64,000 nt of DNA, from positions 20,367,809 through 20,431,808 of the forward strand of contig OX424559.1 in NCBI GenBank assembly GCA_949152475.1, read 5' to 3'. Under the pieces are notes generated by a model. The model was given only the letters and a program-made list of their open reading frames with translations. It was not told the origin of the DNA and did not search any database. The position numbers and the translations under genes were made by a program. Below, piece by piece: positions 1 through 10,021 of the stretch; within the stretch, counting starts at the first letter, position 1; each line of letters begins with the position of its first letter. This DNA comes from Terebella lapidaria (lineage: Eukaryota > Annelida > Polychaeta > Terebellida > Terebellidae).

Positions 1-278
1 ACTGGCCTTTACCAGAACAGGGACAAGGAGCTCATGGCGTGAGCTCACCTGTCGTGCTCAGTCTCTGGACAACTCCGGCCACACAAAGTGCGGCCACAGG
101 ATTTATACTAGGGGCGAGAGCACGAGAGATTACGTAAGCAGCCAGTATTCAGTACAGTGGATAAGAGGATTAGAGAGTGTTGCTATGCAATGCTCGTGCT
201 TCGAACATGAAGGCGGCCAGAAACAAGAAAGTGTTTAGAAAGAATCTCCTGCCGCGATCTTTGGGCAAAATCGCCACA
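1..278 (-). repeat. Family C LTR, fragment cut by window edge
   Basis: This stretch matches 7,090-7,375 over nearly its whole length and ends in the same CCACA (minus-strand TGTGG). A TATA-like box at 102-109 reads on the minus strand, as in the more complete copy, which sets the LTR orientation. No internal retroelement sequence is attached on its right side, so it is a solo LTR or the end of an element that extends out of the window. Confidence 0.7.
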
Positions 279-367
279 GTAATATGAATACAAAACTAAC
301 TTGGAATGTTTTCTCCAAGGAAAAAGAAAACATAAAAAAGTATTCAGAACACGTTTCCTTTTCCCAG

Positions 368-1082
368 TGCTCCAGCTTACGATCTGCAGCAGCTCCTGAC
401 CAGTGATGCACAATTGACCCAGGTGTCTAGTTGTATTGGTTATTTCGATTTGATTGTTGTCAAAATTTTGCAATAACCATTAACATTCTAGCTGCCAGTT
501 AGTAACAGCTACTAGCTATGTATTCTGCACTGTTTTATCGTTTGACAAGGTGATTTGTGTATATTTAAAGGAAAAGGAAATCATGAAAGAAGATCCTGGT
601 GCTTATTTTTATTTCAGTACGGTTTGGGGCGTTTAGAACTTATCAAATAAATGATACTATCTTTCTGTATTTATCAATACTAAATGTATTCACCAAAACT
701 GTACTCTGCATTGTTCTAGGATTTTCGTTGTAGTCATTGCGACTATAGATCTACATTTTGGCTGGGATGTATGTTCGAACAATTGTTTTTTTAAATATAT
801 CATAATTATGCATGTAAACAATAATTTATTATTCTGCCAACGAATATCACAGGTATTTGGTGCAATAGCTGCTGCTCCACTTCTAGATGATGAGTGTGAT
901 GTACGGCTGGTCCAGGTAAACAGCTACATTCAGAATCCAATATTGTCATTCAGTTTGGTAGCCTGATCTTTTCGCATTTTATGCATTAAGTGGGTTTATT
1001 TACAGCACTACAATTCGCATTCATTTATATCCAACTAATAATTCTGTGATTTTAATTTTCGAAACAGGCTGTGCAGGTGTAA
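368..1082 (+). CDS. Last three exons of an unrecognised host gene
   Basis: Three exons can be read in one consistent frame: 368-422 (acceptor TTTTCCCAG, donor CAG|GTGTCT), 853-915 (acceptor ATATCACAG, donor CAG|GTAAAC) and 1,068-1,082 (acceptor CGAAACAG), the last ending in TAA at 1,080-1,082. Exon 1 starts with one carried base followed by 18 codons (APAYDLQQLLTSDAQLTQ), exon 2 is exactly 21 codons (VFGAIAAAPLLDDECDVRLV plus Q), and exon 3 is AVQV-stop. The lengths keep phase 0 across both introns, which is hard to get by chance three times. The residues look helical and amphipathic, like the end of an alpha-solenoid or helical protein, but I do not recognise the family and name no function. 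The 5' part of the gene lies outside the window, beyond the family C LTR. Alternative: spurious exons. An RNA alignment would settle it. Confidence 0.55.
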
Positions 1083-1393
1083 GAAATGACACCAGAGACT
1101 GCAATCCAGTCCTCACAAGGTGCTAAAGCATAGGGTGACACAGCATGAATACAGTCACGCTCCTTGCAGTACCCACAGCCGATACATTCCCATTTCAATT
1201 TCAGTGGGTGTACGGTGTACACCAATTACAGTGGTACATGAACACTATAATGGTTCACTTGTGACTGGTTTCCATTCAATGTTTTTGACATGTTTGTCAT
1301 CACATGTGTCAATTGGTTCTTTTGTGCATTGCCAAGTAGTGTACTAATTATTTATAATTCATCTTAATTACAAATGAAATTTGATTATTATAT
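1083..1393. other. 3' flank, no gene seen
   Basis: AT-rich sequence, presumably the 3' UTR and flank of the gene ending at 1,082. Short open frames here have no recognisable protein character. Confidence 0.5.
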
Positions 1394-1395
1394 TA

Positions 1396-1572
1396 CAGTG
1401 GTCCCCCTCAGATAAGACCTACCCTTCTGCCACAAAATTAAGGTCTTATCTAAGGGGTTGTCTTATTAGAGGGGTTCCTTTACATGTTAAAGTCATTCTA
1501 GCGCCACAAGAAAAAGTCTTTACAGAGGGGGAAGTCTTTCTTGAGGGGGGTCTTATTTGAGGGGGACCACCG
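1396..1572. mobile_element. 177 bp MITE with TA duplication
   Basis: The ends are terminal inverted repeats: CAGTGGTCCCCCTCAGATAA at the left and, on the other strand, CGGTGGTCCCCCTCAAATAA at the right (18 of the 20 shown match). TA dinucleotides flank both sides (1,394-1,395 and 1,573-1,574), as expected for the Tc1/mariner/pogo superfamily. There is no coding capacity. The interior is itself rich in inverted AAGTCTT/AAGGTCTTAT-like segments. Confidence 0.75.
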
Positions 1573-1982
1573 TATTTGATTTGATTGTTATATCACGCCG
1601 CCACCGCAGGACATTTGGATCCCTTAGTCTCGCCCAACTTTCCGATGGCAAGACAAAAAACATCATATGAGTCATATACCCCTATTACACAACCCACTGT
1701 AACTCATAGTTTAAGAACACAGGGATTACTAATAAATTAACTATATGTTCACAATTATTATAGTTTCCATGATGGCAGGAAACAAACCAGCAATCTCTTC
1801 CATCCACCGCGCACAACTCAAAACCATACGAACTCGATCTTTGAAATTCAAATTTTAGCTTCATGAGGGGTCAAGTAGCATTGATCAGGAACGCACATGT
1901 ACTTTTAGCATACACTATTTTTAGCATACATCCATTTATCAAGGTAAGTACAATGAAGTAGATCGTATTGTAAATGGCCTAC

Positions 1983-2063
1983 CACGATCTGGCCCAGAGT
2001 GGCGTGTCCTGAGAGAGTCCTAGGCAGCGAGTGCTTCAGATTGTCGGCTGAGGTTGTCAAGTT
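1983..2063 (-). repeat. Exon-like repeat unit, copy outside the palindrome
   Basis: The minus strand carries an acceptor-like end, a body starting near AACTTGACAACCTCAGCCGA, and a donor GTAGGCC. It is clearly homologous to the exon-like segments at 19,021-19,109 and 18,664-18,771 that lie downstream of the tyrosine recombinase gene. Here it stands alone next to repeats, so it is either a dispersed remnant of the same gene family or a repeat that happens to contain splice-like borders. Confidence 0.5.
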
Positions 2064-2160
2064 CTGGAAATTTCAAACAGCAAAGGATGTCAAAACTAGC
2101 GGCCCAAAGAAGAACAATTCTGAAAAAACCATAAAGGCATTTCTCCCGAAATGCCCTAAA

Positions 2161-2267
2161 AAAACTAGACGTAAAGGCCTAGAGGCCTTGGGGCATTTCG
2201 ATCCACAACACAATCACATGTGAACTGTTAATTACTGACAACTCTGCAAATCGAAATGATTACGTAT
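2161..2267 (+). repeat. Direct repeat flanking the hairpin block, left copy
   Basis: About 107 bases starting AACTAGACGTAAAGGCCTAG recur at 3,482-3,590 with few differences. The two copies bracket the array-hairpin-array segment. Just upstream (about 2,119-2,159) lies a short inverted repeat, AAGGCATTTC...GAAATGCCCT, which also recurs at about 17,196-17,220, 18,173-18,197 and 52,118-52,143. Confidence 0.7.
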
Positions 2268-2394
2268 ATATATTAAAAAATATCACAAATTTATTATTCC
2301 AATTACTACAATATGAAATATTATACTTATTCTTTCAATACACAATAATATGGTGGCTCATAGTCGCCAGATGGAGGAATGCACTTTTTTCTTT

Positions 2395-2573
2395 ACAGCG
2401 TTATAATGCTGTAATACAGCGTTATAACGCTGTAATACAGCGTAATAACGCTCTAATTTACAGCGTAATAACGCTCTAATCTACAGCATAATAACGCTCT
2501 AATTTACAGCGTAATAACGCTTTAATTTACAGCGTAATTACGCTTTAATACAGCGTTATAACACTGTAATATA
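2395..2573. repeat. Tandem array of palindromic 21-23 bp units
   Basis: Units vary around CAGCGTTATAACGCTGTAAT. Their core AGCGTTATAACGCT is a perfect palindrome, so every unit can fold on itself. About eight units are visible. The same unit recurs in 3,151-3,481 and 17,221-17,500. Confidence 0.85.
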
Positions 2574-2696
2574 GGGTTATTGCACAATATGGGGTTTTAT
2601 GCCCGAGGGCCAAGTCTTTGAGAAGCCCGACGCGAAGCGGAGGGCTTCTTGAAGACTTGGCCCGAGGGCATGAAACCCCATATCGTGCAATAACCC
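2574..2696. repeat. 123 bp near-perfect hairpin
   Basis: The left arm begins GGGTTATTGCACAATATGGG and the right arm ends with its inverse complement, CCCATATCGTGCAATAACCC (one mismatch). Pairing continues through CCCGAGGGCCAAGTCTT and GAAGCCC to a loop of about 14 bases around GACGCGAAGCGG. It is probably a foldback MITE sitting between two arrays of palindromic units. No clear target duplication is visible. Confidence 0.85.
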
Positions 2697-3150
2697 GTTT
2701 ATCATATGTCAGTGCATGTCGGGGACATTTTAGTATGTTTCAAATGACCGAATCATATCCGATTAGAAAGAAATAAGCAAGAAATACAGCTTTTATTCAC
2801 ACATTTTTTCGATTCACAGGCCATTTCAGAGTTCCAAGAGCATCAGCGTAAAACGTAAATTGGCGACAAAAACGTCAAACATAACGGAATCGGGCCAGGA
2901 GAGCGACCATGTGCTTTTGTTTACCCTTCAAAATAATGATGTTTTCTTGAACTGGGAGCCACCCGGGCAAGTGTGGAATTTACAGCCCGCCAGGCAGAAG
3001 TTTGTTATTGGAAGAATAGGCACAGCTATTGAAAAACAAAATACATAGAAATGGTGTATTTTCAGGTCTAAGTTTGTTGATAGTAATTTAAATTACTGTA
3101 TAATAGCAATAACTACGCTATTCGCATCGACTGTCATTTTGGCATATGAT
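2697..3150. other. Spacer without a supported gene
   Basis: Unremarkable AT-rich sequence between the hairpin and the second palindromic array. An open frame at 2,860-3,048 has no recognisable features and no codon-level support. Confidence 0.5.
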
Positions 3151-3481
3151 AATACAGCGTATTAACGCTGTAAATTAGAGCGTAATTACGCTGTAAATTA
3201 GAGCGTCATAACGGTCTAATACAGCGTTATAACGCTCTATTACAGCGTTATAACGCTCTAATTTATAGCGTAATTACGCTTTAATTTATAGCATTATTAC
3301 GCTCTAATTACAGCGTTATTACACTGTATTAGAGCATTATTACGCTGTAATTTAAGCGTAATAACGCTCTAATACAGCGTAATTACGCTGTAATTTACAG
3401 CGCAATTACGCTCTAATTAACAGCGTTATAACGCTCTAATACAGTGTAATAACGCTCTAAATTACAGCGTAATAACGCTTT
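3151..3481. repeat. Second array of palindromic 21-23 bp units
   Basis: Some 15 units of the AGCGTTATAACGCT type occur with variable linkers (CTAATTTA, GTAATA). The spacing is loose, and both AGCGTTATAACGCT and AGCGTAATTACGCT forms are present, both palindromic. The array ends exactly where the second direct-repeat copy (3,482) starts. Confidence 0.85.
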
Positions 3482-3590
3482 AAACTAGACGTAAAGGCCT
3501 AGAGGCCTTGGGGCATTTCGATACACAACACAATCACAGGTGCATTGTTAATTACTGACAACTCTGCAACTAAAATGATTACGTAGATAC
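3482..3590 (+). repeat. Direct repeat flanking the hairpin block, right copy
   Basis: Second copy of the ~107 bp sequence at 2,161-2,267. The intervening 1.2 kb (array, hairpin, array) may have arrived as one composite unit, or the repeat itself may mark a tandem duplication. Confidence 0.65.
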
Positions 3591-4310
3591 ATCCATTTCA
3601 ATCCAAGACAAAGGTTTCTGAGATATAAATGAAAATAAATGAGACCTGGCCAAAAATGAAAAATGCTGAATTTTTGGCCCAGGCACAATTTCACCCAATT
3701 TGGCCCAGGATCAAGTTGACCCAACCTACCCATAAGACATAATTGCCTAGTGCCACGAGTCCGAAAATAATGTCCGTTTCGCTCTACGACGCACCGTTTC
3801 CGAGATATGGCCAAAAATGAAAAACGCCAACTCAGCAAAAAAAAATTTGGAACATGAACCAAGTTCACCCAACATACCCCTCAGACATGTTTGTCTAGTA
3901 TCACGAATCCGAAAATGACGTCCGTTTCGCTCTACGACGCAGCGTTTCCGAGATATCGACGAAAACGAAAAATGCCGATTTGGCGAAAAATTTTGGGTCA
4001 AGGTCAAAGTTCATCCATAATACCCCTAAAGCATGTTTGTCTAGGTCGACGAGTCCGAAAATAACGTCCCTTTCGCTCTACGATGCACCGTTTCCGAGAT
4101 ATCCACAAAAAAGGAAAATGCCGACTCGGCAAAAAAATTTCGGGTCAAGGTCAAAGTTCATCCATAATACCCCTCAGACATGTTTGTCTAGGGTGACGAG
4201 TCCGAAAATAACGTCCGTTTCGCTCTACGATGCACCGTTTCCGAGATATATCCGGCAAAGAAATTTCGGGTCAAGGTCAAAGTTCTATCGTTGGCCAAGT
4301 CCGTCATAAC
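3591..4310. repeat. ~147 bp tandem repeat, about four units
   Basis: The landmark GTCCGAAAATA (or one-base variants) occurs at 3,759, 3,907, 4,053 and 4,200, a spacing of 146-148 bases. Each unit also holds CGTTTCGCTCTACGA, CCGTTTCCGAGATAT and a GGTCAAGGTCAAAGTTCAT segment. Open frames on both strands here are by-products of the repeat. The family recurs at about 16,580-16,830, 17,580-17,830 and, inverted, 52,540-52,910. Confidence 0.85.
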
Positions 4311-4625
4311 TAACATTTGAGCGCGCTGAAATGCATTTCTGGCGCGCTGAAATAAATAATTCTGGCGCGCTGAAATTATACCCAATAAAACCTTCACAAT
4401 ATCAGCGCACCTAAATTACAATTTGACATGGCCAATGATACAGCACGTTTTTGTGCGCGCCTGAATCAAGCTGAGCCCACTGCAATAACATCCAATCAGA
4501 GTAGACTTGTTTCCAGCGCACCGAAATTGTACCCAGTCAAAAATTATTATCAGATTATATTTGTGCGCCTCAAATTTCTAGCCATCTGAGCGAATTTAAT
4601 TCAGGCACACCTAAATTAAATCAAT
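4311..4625. repeat. GCGCGCTGAAAT-rich dispersed repeat
   Basis: The short motif GGCGCGCTGAAAT and variants (GCGCACCTAAATT, GCGCGCCTGAATC) recur every 20-60 bases on both strands. The same block, always abutting the ~147 bp repeats, occurs at 16,339-16,560 and 52,920-53,150, so the two form a composite repeat. Confidence 0.75.
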
Positions 4626-5667
4626 CAACCAATCAATTTATTCAACAAAATATAATAGTACATAATAATCGGAACATGCATAGTCCGTCAGCTGGGGGGG
4701 GGGGGGGGGTCATCGTGAGCATCCCCCCCTCCCCATGATCCTCCATGAGTGGTATCATTTTCTTCAGAAACATCACTATATCCATCTTAGCGGATAAAAA
4801 TGGGACTCACTACCCCTAACGCCCATATTTCAAGATGTCCGAGGCGAAAAATCAATATTCTGTTATCGCGCTCAATTATTTCTTTTTTATGTGATCTGTG
4901 TGTCAAATCTGGACAAATGAGCCATAACTATTTTAGTAAGCATATAAAGCAACACAATATACCATAGGTTTTGGTTGTAAAAAAAATTAATTAAAAACAA
5001 AATGTTTGCCTCAGGAACATGATTTTTTCGTAAAATTTGCAATAACTTTGTTTCTATTCCACTTACTCTGATAATTTTGGTGTCTATTTATGGATTTTCA
5101 TATGTGCCGGATCCAGTGGGGCAAAAATAAATACCTCTGAGGCAAGTGTAAAATATACTTGCGAATATAACGAAATTTGCAAAGATACGAAAAACGTAAA
5201 ATTTCGCAACAATTCTTATGTTGCAATTCTTACAATTCTTACCATGGTCAATAATATTATGCCATCATATCAACAAAGTGATCCATAGGCGCCTGCAGGC
5301 ATATGCTCTATACGCACGTGCGTATAGTAAGTTTTCAGAAAAAAATTGTAATTAAAATATAAATCAGGTTAAAATATCGTGATTTTTTTTACCAAATGAA
5401 CGTGAATACTTAAATTGAAGTTATCTTTCAAATCCAGATAAGATTTACATAGGCATATCACGACTCTAAATGTTACATTTGAGACCCAGATGAAGACTTC
5501 ACGTATTACTTTGAGTATTTAATTTACTTGATACAAAAAACCCATTATTCTAAAAAAAAAACATTAAAAAATAGGAAAAAGAGAGATTTTCATCATACTT
5601 TGGACTCAAGCATGTTTCAATACTAAAACGTACTTGATTCAGAAAAAATGGGTAAATTTATTATATA
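4626..5667. other. AT-rich stretch, no gene seen
   Basis: Nothing coding is visible. A run of 16 G residues lies at 4,694-4,709. The stretch ends at the LTR start at 5,668. Confidence 0.6.
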
Positions 5668-6367
5668 TGTGACGTTTGTAGGTATGACTTTGTTGTTGTG
5701 TTTTTGTCTGCCCAAAAACCCTGCCTCTTGATCGTATAGACTTTGGTAACTCCCGCTCGTTGTGATTCGAGAGCCGTCACTAAAAGGTGCTCACTATTTC
5801 TGGTGCATCATCACTCAGTAGCTTACCGGCTTACTTCAGGCAAGAATTAACTCAGACGTAAATAAATGAAGATTTATCAACATCAATTCATCAACTTACA
5901 ATGGAATTGTCGGTCACCCACGTGACGTACAGATATGAAGTTCAAACATGGAGCTCTGTATGATCACGTTAAAAATAATAGTGCACGAGGGCACAACTAA
6001 AAAGAGTTCTTCGCCGAAGGCTTCTCTCCATCCCTTCCCGTTGAATTTTCCTGTCCCGTTTAGTCGATTGGTTTCTCCAGGTAGTTAGTCGAAATCCCGC
6101 TGACTCAAAGGCCCTGAAGAAGGAGTCACTTGGTTGTGGCGGTGACGATCTCCCCACGGTCGATGTCGCTGTTGCAGTGCTCACTGAGCGGCCGTCCGCT
6201 CTCCCTTTTATATAGCCAGAGTGGCTGCGCGCGCATCCTCGTCCGCGAACTTTTCTTTCGTGCTCATCACCACGTGGAGAAGGCTGCATCCGCAAACGGT
6301 GCCTCCGCCAGTAGCCTTCCGTTCCTAACGAACGTTTTGCGCGGGCGGTTGTACGGATTTTGTTACA
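5668..6367 (-). repeat. 3' LTR of the family A relic
   Basis: 700 bases from TGTGACGTTT to TTTTGTTACA, homologous to the 880-895 bp LTRs of element A. A TATA box reads on the minus strand at about 6,209-6,216, next to the same CTCTCCC...GCCAG context. The repeated TTCCGCGAACG array seen in element A is reduced here to a few degenerate units (6,238-6,320). The inner border is followed by the same ACTCCACCCTTTCTGGAG tract as in element A, the likely polypurine tract. Confidence 0.85.
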
Positions 6368-6504
6368 ACTCCACCCTTTCTGGAGATCAACGTCCTTGTT
6401 GATCCGTCTTCTCACGGTCTTCTTCCTCCTTCTTCATCTCTTCTGTAAAGTTCGGCGCCCGCTACAGGGCGTCGCTCTCTATGGTAACAACTACAACCAG
6501 GTAA

Positions 6505-6760
6505 CAGTACATCCGGAACGGATCCAGTACATCCGGAGCGGGTTCCACACATCCGGAACGGGTCCCACACATCCGGAACGGGCTCCGGAACAACCAGGTA
6601 ACAGTACATCCGGAACGGATCCAGTACATCCGGAGTGGGTTCCGCACATCCGGAACGGGTCCCGCACATCCGGAACTGGCTCCGGAACGAGTCCCGCACA
6701 TCCGGAACGGGACCCCGCACATCCGGAACGGGCCCCGCATATCCGGAACGGGTCCGGCCG
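6505..6760. repeat. ~18-20 bp tandem repeat with a ~97 bp superrepeat
   Basis: Eleven copies of ACATCCGGAACGGGTCC-type units occur between the polypurine tract and the solo LTR. A block beginning AACCAGGTAACAGTACATCC is itself duplicated (about 6,495 and 6,592). All six frames are therefore open for long stretches, which does not indicate a gene. Element A lacks this array at the equivalent place. Confidence 0.85.
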
Positions 6761-6836
6761 TCGTGCATCACAACATAACACATATCATCATCATCACCTT
6801 ATCTATAACATGCACATTATACATTCGTTATGGTAA

Positions 6837-7375
6837 TGTAGCCGTGTGTAGAGCCCGAGGAGCCATGGAGCGGCTCCACGGAGCACAAACACGTGGGCAT
6901 GTTGCTGGCCGGACTCGCCGAAGGCACTGTCGCAGAGATAGAACTCTGAGCCAGCCCGACGGTCTGTCAGAGCCTGTGTCACACTATCCCGGGTGGGAAA
7001 AGACTGGCGATCCACAGGGCTTGCGCCCCCGAGTCAGCAACTGTCTCTCCCCAGCCCTGGCCCCCTAGGGAAGTCGTCCGTGAGGCCTGACTGGCCTTTA
7101 CCCGAACAGAGACAAGGAGAACATGGCTGCGCTCACCTGTCGTGCTCAGTCTCTGAGACAACTCCAGCCACACAAAGTGCGGCCTTCGTATTTATACTAG
7201 AGGCGAGAGCACGAGAGATGACGTAAGCGGCCAGTGTACAGTATAATGGATAAGAGGATTAGAGAGCGTTGCCGGGGCGACACTCACCTCGAGCCGAGGC
7301 TTGTCAAAACAAAGGCCGTAAAACTAGAGTGTTTAAGAAAGACACCTGCCGTGATCTTTGGGCAAAATCACCACA
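6837..7375 (-). mobile_element. Solo LTR of family C
   Basis: 539 bases whose minus strand runs from TGTGGTGATTTTGCCC to GGCTACA, with a TATA box (TATAAATA) at about 7,190-7,199, in the promoter position for a minus-strand LTR. It interrupts the relic of family A between its 3' untranslated array and ORF3, so it is younger than that copy. Flanking bases (GGTAA on the left, CTTCC on the right) do not show a target duplication. Confidence 0.75.
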
Positions 7376-7426
7376 CTTCCTTTCTTGGTCTTCTCTTCTC
7401 TGCGTCCGGGGCCCTATCCCTCCACC

Positions 7427-8527
7427 TCACTGACGCTCCACCTCACTCTTAGAGGTCTCGGCGAGCCTGTCACATGCGTCTGTGTACGCCCGTAGTTGCT
7501 CCCGGAGCAGTCTGTTCTCCTTCACCTGGGCCCGTAACTCCCCCCTGTGGATCTTCTCCCGTTGAGAGGCCTCCTCCTTGAGCTGTTGGACCTCCGCCTC
7601 GAGACGTCGCTGCTCTGCCTTGGCCTGTAGCCGAGCCTCCGCCTGGCTCAGTTGATGTCGACCGGTCGCCAGGGTTGACGCCAGGTCTTCCAGGGCCCTC
7701 TCTCCGGCAGTGACGGCTCTGCCCAGGCCCTTGACGTACGGCCGCAGCTGGTCTTCTGTCTCTGGAACTGGCTTGAGGAACCAGCTCAAGTCCAGGGGCT
7801 TGTAAGCTGGTACTGAGTCCCTGGGAGCGGGGGTCCGTCGTCCTCGGGGGTGGGGGCCTCCGGGGATTCCGTCTCTCGCCACTCCTGCTTGGACTCCGGC
7901 TCCTCCTCACTGTTTGGTGGGTCGTCCTCATGGCTTGAGGCGTCCTCCTGCCTGGGGGCGTCCTCCTGCCTGGGGGCGTCCTCCTGCCTGGGGGCGTCCG
8001 CCTGACTGGGGGCGTCCTTTCGGGGGCTCGACCGCTGGGGGCTGGTCGTCTGGCTGGCCGCAAAGCTCACGGTCTCCAGCTCGAGGGCAGGCACAGTGGA
8101 CGGGCCATCCCAGGGGCTTCAAGGTGTTGCCGCTGACATGGGATACTTCATGCCGGTCCCTGTCGGCTCTGCGAATGAACCACTGGGTGCAAAGCTTGCA
8201 CAGGTGCCGCCCCTCCTTCTGGCTGTGTTTGGTCGCCACGTGTCTACTGAAGTTGGACGCCGTCACGTGGATCCGGCAGGGGCTGCACCAGCGTCGTCCT
8301 CTCTCTAAGGAAGGCTTCCTGGCAGGGGACCGTCGGCTACCTCGGGGCTCCTCACGACGCTCCCGGCTCCTCGACCTTTCTCCCTTTAGGTCAGGTTTGT
8401 CGACCTTGTCGCTCATCTCGTCGACGTCAATCGGCAGGAAGTCGGCGAGATCAAAATCAGGCACTTCTCCGAAGTCTTCTCCTGCAAATACCGGTGTTTC
8501 AATAATTTGCAGAGGTGGCGTATTCAT
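7427..8527 (-). pseudogene. ORF3 of the family A relic: two-finger C2H2 protein
   Basis: The start ATG is at 8,525-8,527 and the stop at 7,427-7,429, giving 366 codons if the first and last parts are read in one frame. Residues 1 to about 145 include an acidic N-terminus, an Arg/Ser-rich segment and two C2H2 fingers (CSPC...HVATKH and CKLC...HEVSH). The middle part is readable in a shifted frame (8,094-7,786) and contains an 18 bp repeat giving DAPRQE units. From about 7,882 the original frame resumes into a charged, coiled-coil-like C-terminus. Two compensating indels thus keep overall length, although pol is largely deleted in this copy. It is the same protein as 41,258-42,355. Regulation is presumably from the element LTR. 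Function is unknown. Confidence 0.75.
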
Positions 8528-8635
8528 GGTTGAAGTGATGACGGAATCGTAGGCCAGCCTGTTTAAATAAGAAAGGCGCGGACCCGGGATCTATGGGAAA
8601 AGGCATTGTTTAAAACGTAATAATGTTTTTCGCTC

Positions 8636-8790
8636 CCTTCCGTGAACGGTTCTTCCGCGAACGATGCTTCGGCGAACGTGCTTCCGTGAACGGTACCTCT
8701 GCGAACGGTGCTTCCGCAAGTGGTGCTTCCGCGAACAGTTCTTCCGTGAGTGTTGCTTCCGCGAAGGGTTCGTCCGCGATCGCTCCCGTT
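8636..8790. repeat. 15 bp CpG-rich array between pol and ORF3 (relic)
   Basis: Ten or so degenerate units of GCTTCCGCGAACGGT with a 15 bp period. It lies directly upstream of ORF3 in transcription order, as in element A (42,468-42,590). Confidence 0.85.
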
Positions 8791-8829
8791 TCCTTTCACA
8801 TCATTATGACTGCTTTCTGGCTGGTTTTT

Positions 8830-9790
8830 ACTCGTCCCTCGTCATCGCTCCAGAACATCCATGGCCATCCTTTCTAGCCGATGGCCCACCGGTCATGGGA
8901 GGCTCTGGTCTTCGAGCATGGGCTCCTCGGCCGGCTCTGTAGTCGGTTCTGGGTCCTCCCGGCATGGCACCTCCCAGATCCTGAACATCCCGGCTCCATC
9001 TCCGCAGTAATGGTCCTCCATCCAGGGCTCCAAGGGGACCTCTCGTATGATGTTGACTTGGGGTCCTCCGGGGCTCCATTTTTCTACGTTGATTGGCGGA
9101 AGCAGATCCTCGTCTGAGAGGTCCTCCAGGGGTAGGGGACACTCCTCCTGAGTCGGACAGGCCTCCTCTTCTCCTTCGGGTCTTATCACGGTTCATATCA
9201 GGGCACACCAGCAGGGGGTGCTCGGTCAGAGGTTGACGCAGTGCCTCAAATGCCTGCTGATGAGCCTCGCTCCAATGGTAGTTGACTCCCTTCTTTCGTT
9301 CTCCTGATAAGGTGTCAAAACTTTCGTCGACTCGAGGCAAAGGGTACGCATCCTTCCGGGTGACATCATTTAAACGGCGGTAGTCGACACAGAATCTCAG
9401 CGCACTGTCCTTCCTCTTCACCGGTGTGATTGGGGACGACCATGGACTGTCGCTGGGCTCCACAACGTCGGCTTTCAACATCTCGTCGACCTCATCCTCG
9501 ATCAGCTCCTGTTGGTAGTACGGGGCTCTCCGCAGAGGCTGCTTGATCGGGGGGTGATCTCCCGTGTCGATGATGTGTTTTGCCAGGGACGTCCGGCCCA
9601 ATCTCCCGTCTGGTCCCATGAAGACCTGTTGGTGGCGTCGAAGGAGATCGCTAACGACCTCCACCTCCTTCTCCGTCAAGTCTGGATGCATTCCCTCCAG
9701 GAGCGGCTGTAGATGCTCCGGGCACTCTGGTGTCTTTGTCAACGGTTCTGTTTGCATGGCGTGCACTCTGGTTTCGGGCTGCTCAGGCAT
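8830..9790 (-). pseudogene. pol remnant: RT N-terminus joined to linker
   Basis: From 9,790 downward the minus strand encodes the spacer before RT and the first RT blocks (SPWSSPI, RFCVDYRRLNDV, DAYPLPRVDESFDTLSG). It then jumps, at about 9,300, to the RNase H-proximal segment (NYHWSEAHQQAFEAL), skipping the palm with the YLDD site. At about 9,190 it jumps again to the linker before integrase (EEACPTQEECPLPLEDLSDE), and near 8,860 to a short piece of integrase DNA. These deletion junctions remove all catalytic residues of RT, RNase H and integrase, so the copy could only have moved in trans. Confidence 0.85.
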
Positions 9791-10021
9791 CCGGTTCCGC
9801 CACTTGGTGGAGTTTTGAGTAAGGGGCTCATGCTCCCTCCCTTGCTCCTACCGGTACCACTGCTCCCTTCCAGGCTCGTCCTGGGTTGTCTTCCCGCCAT
9901 CGGGACGAAATCCTAGGCCGATCATGGCCTCTATCCCGTGAAGCTCAGCTAAGATGGTCCCCATCAGCACAGTGCGGACTCCAGCGCCAGCGTTCAGAAG
10001 TACTACTGGTACCAGGCGTCC

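Noticed and set aside
2860-3048. 62-codon open frame between the palindromic arrays
   Set aside because: Short, no domain, flanked by repeats, no splice or codon evidence.
3548-4397. Open frames of 69-109 codons on both strands
   Set aside because: They follow the ~147 bp tandem repeat and repeat with it; no protein family resemblance.
6412-6836. Several overlapping open frames on both strands with repeated Cys/Gly/Arg units
   Set aside because: They are all produced by the ~18-20 bp tandem repeat, whose composition lacks stop codons in every frame; no independent coding evidence.
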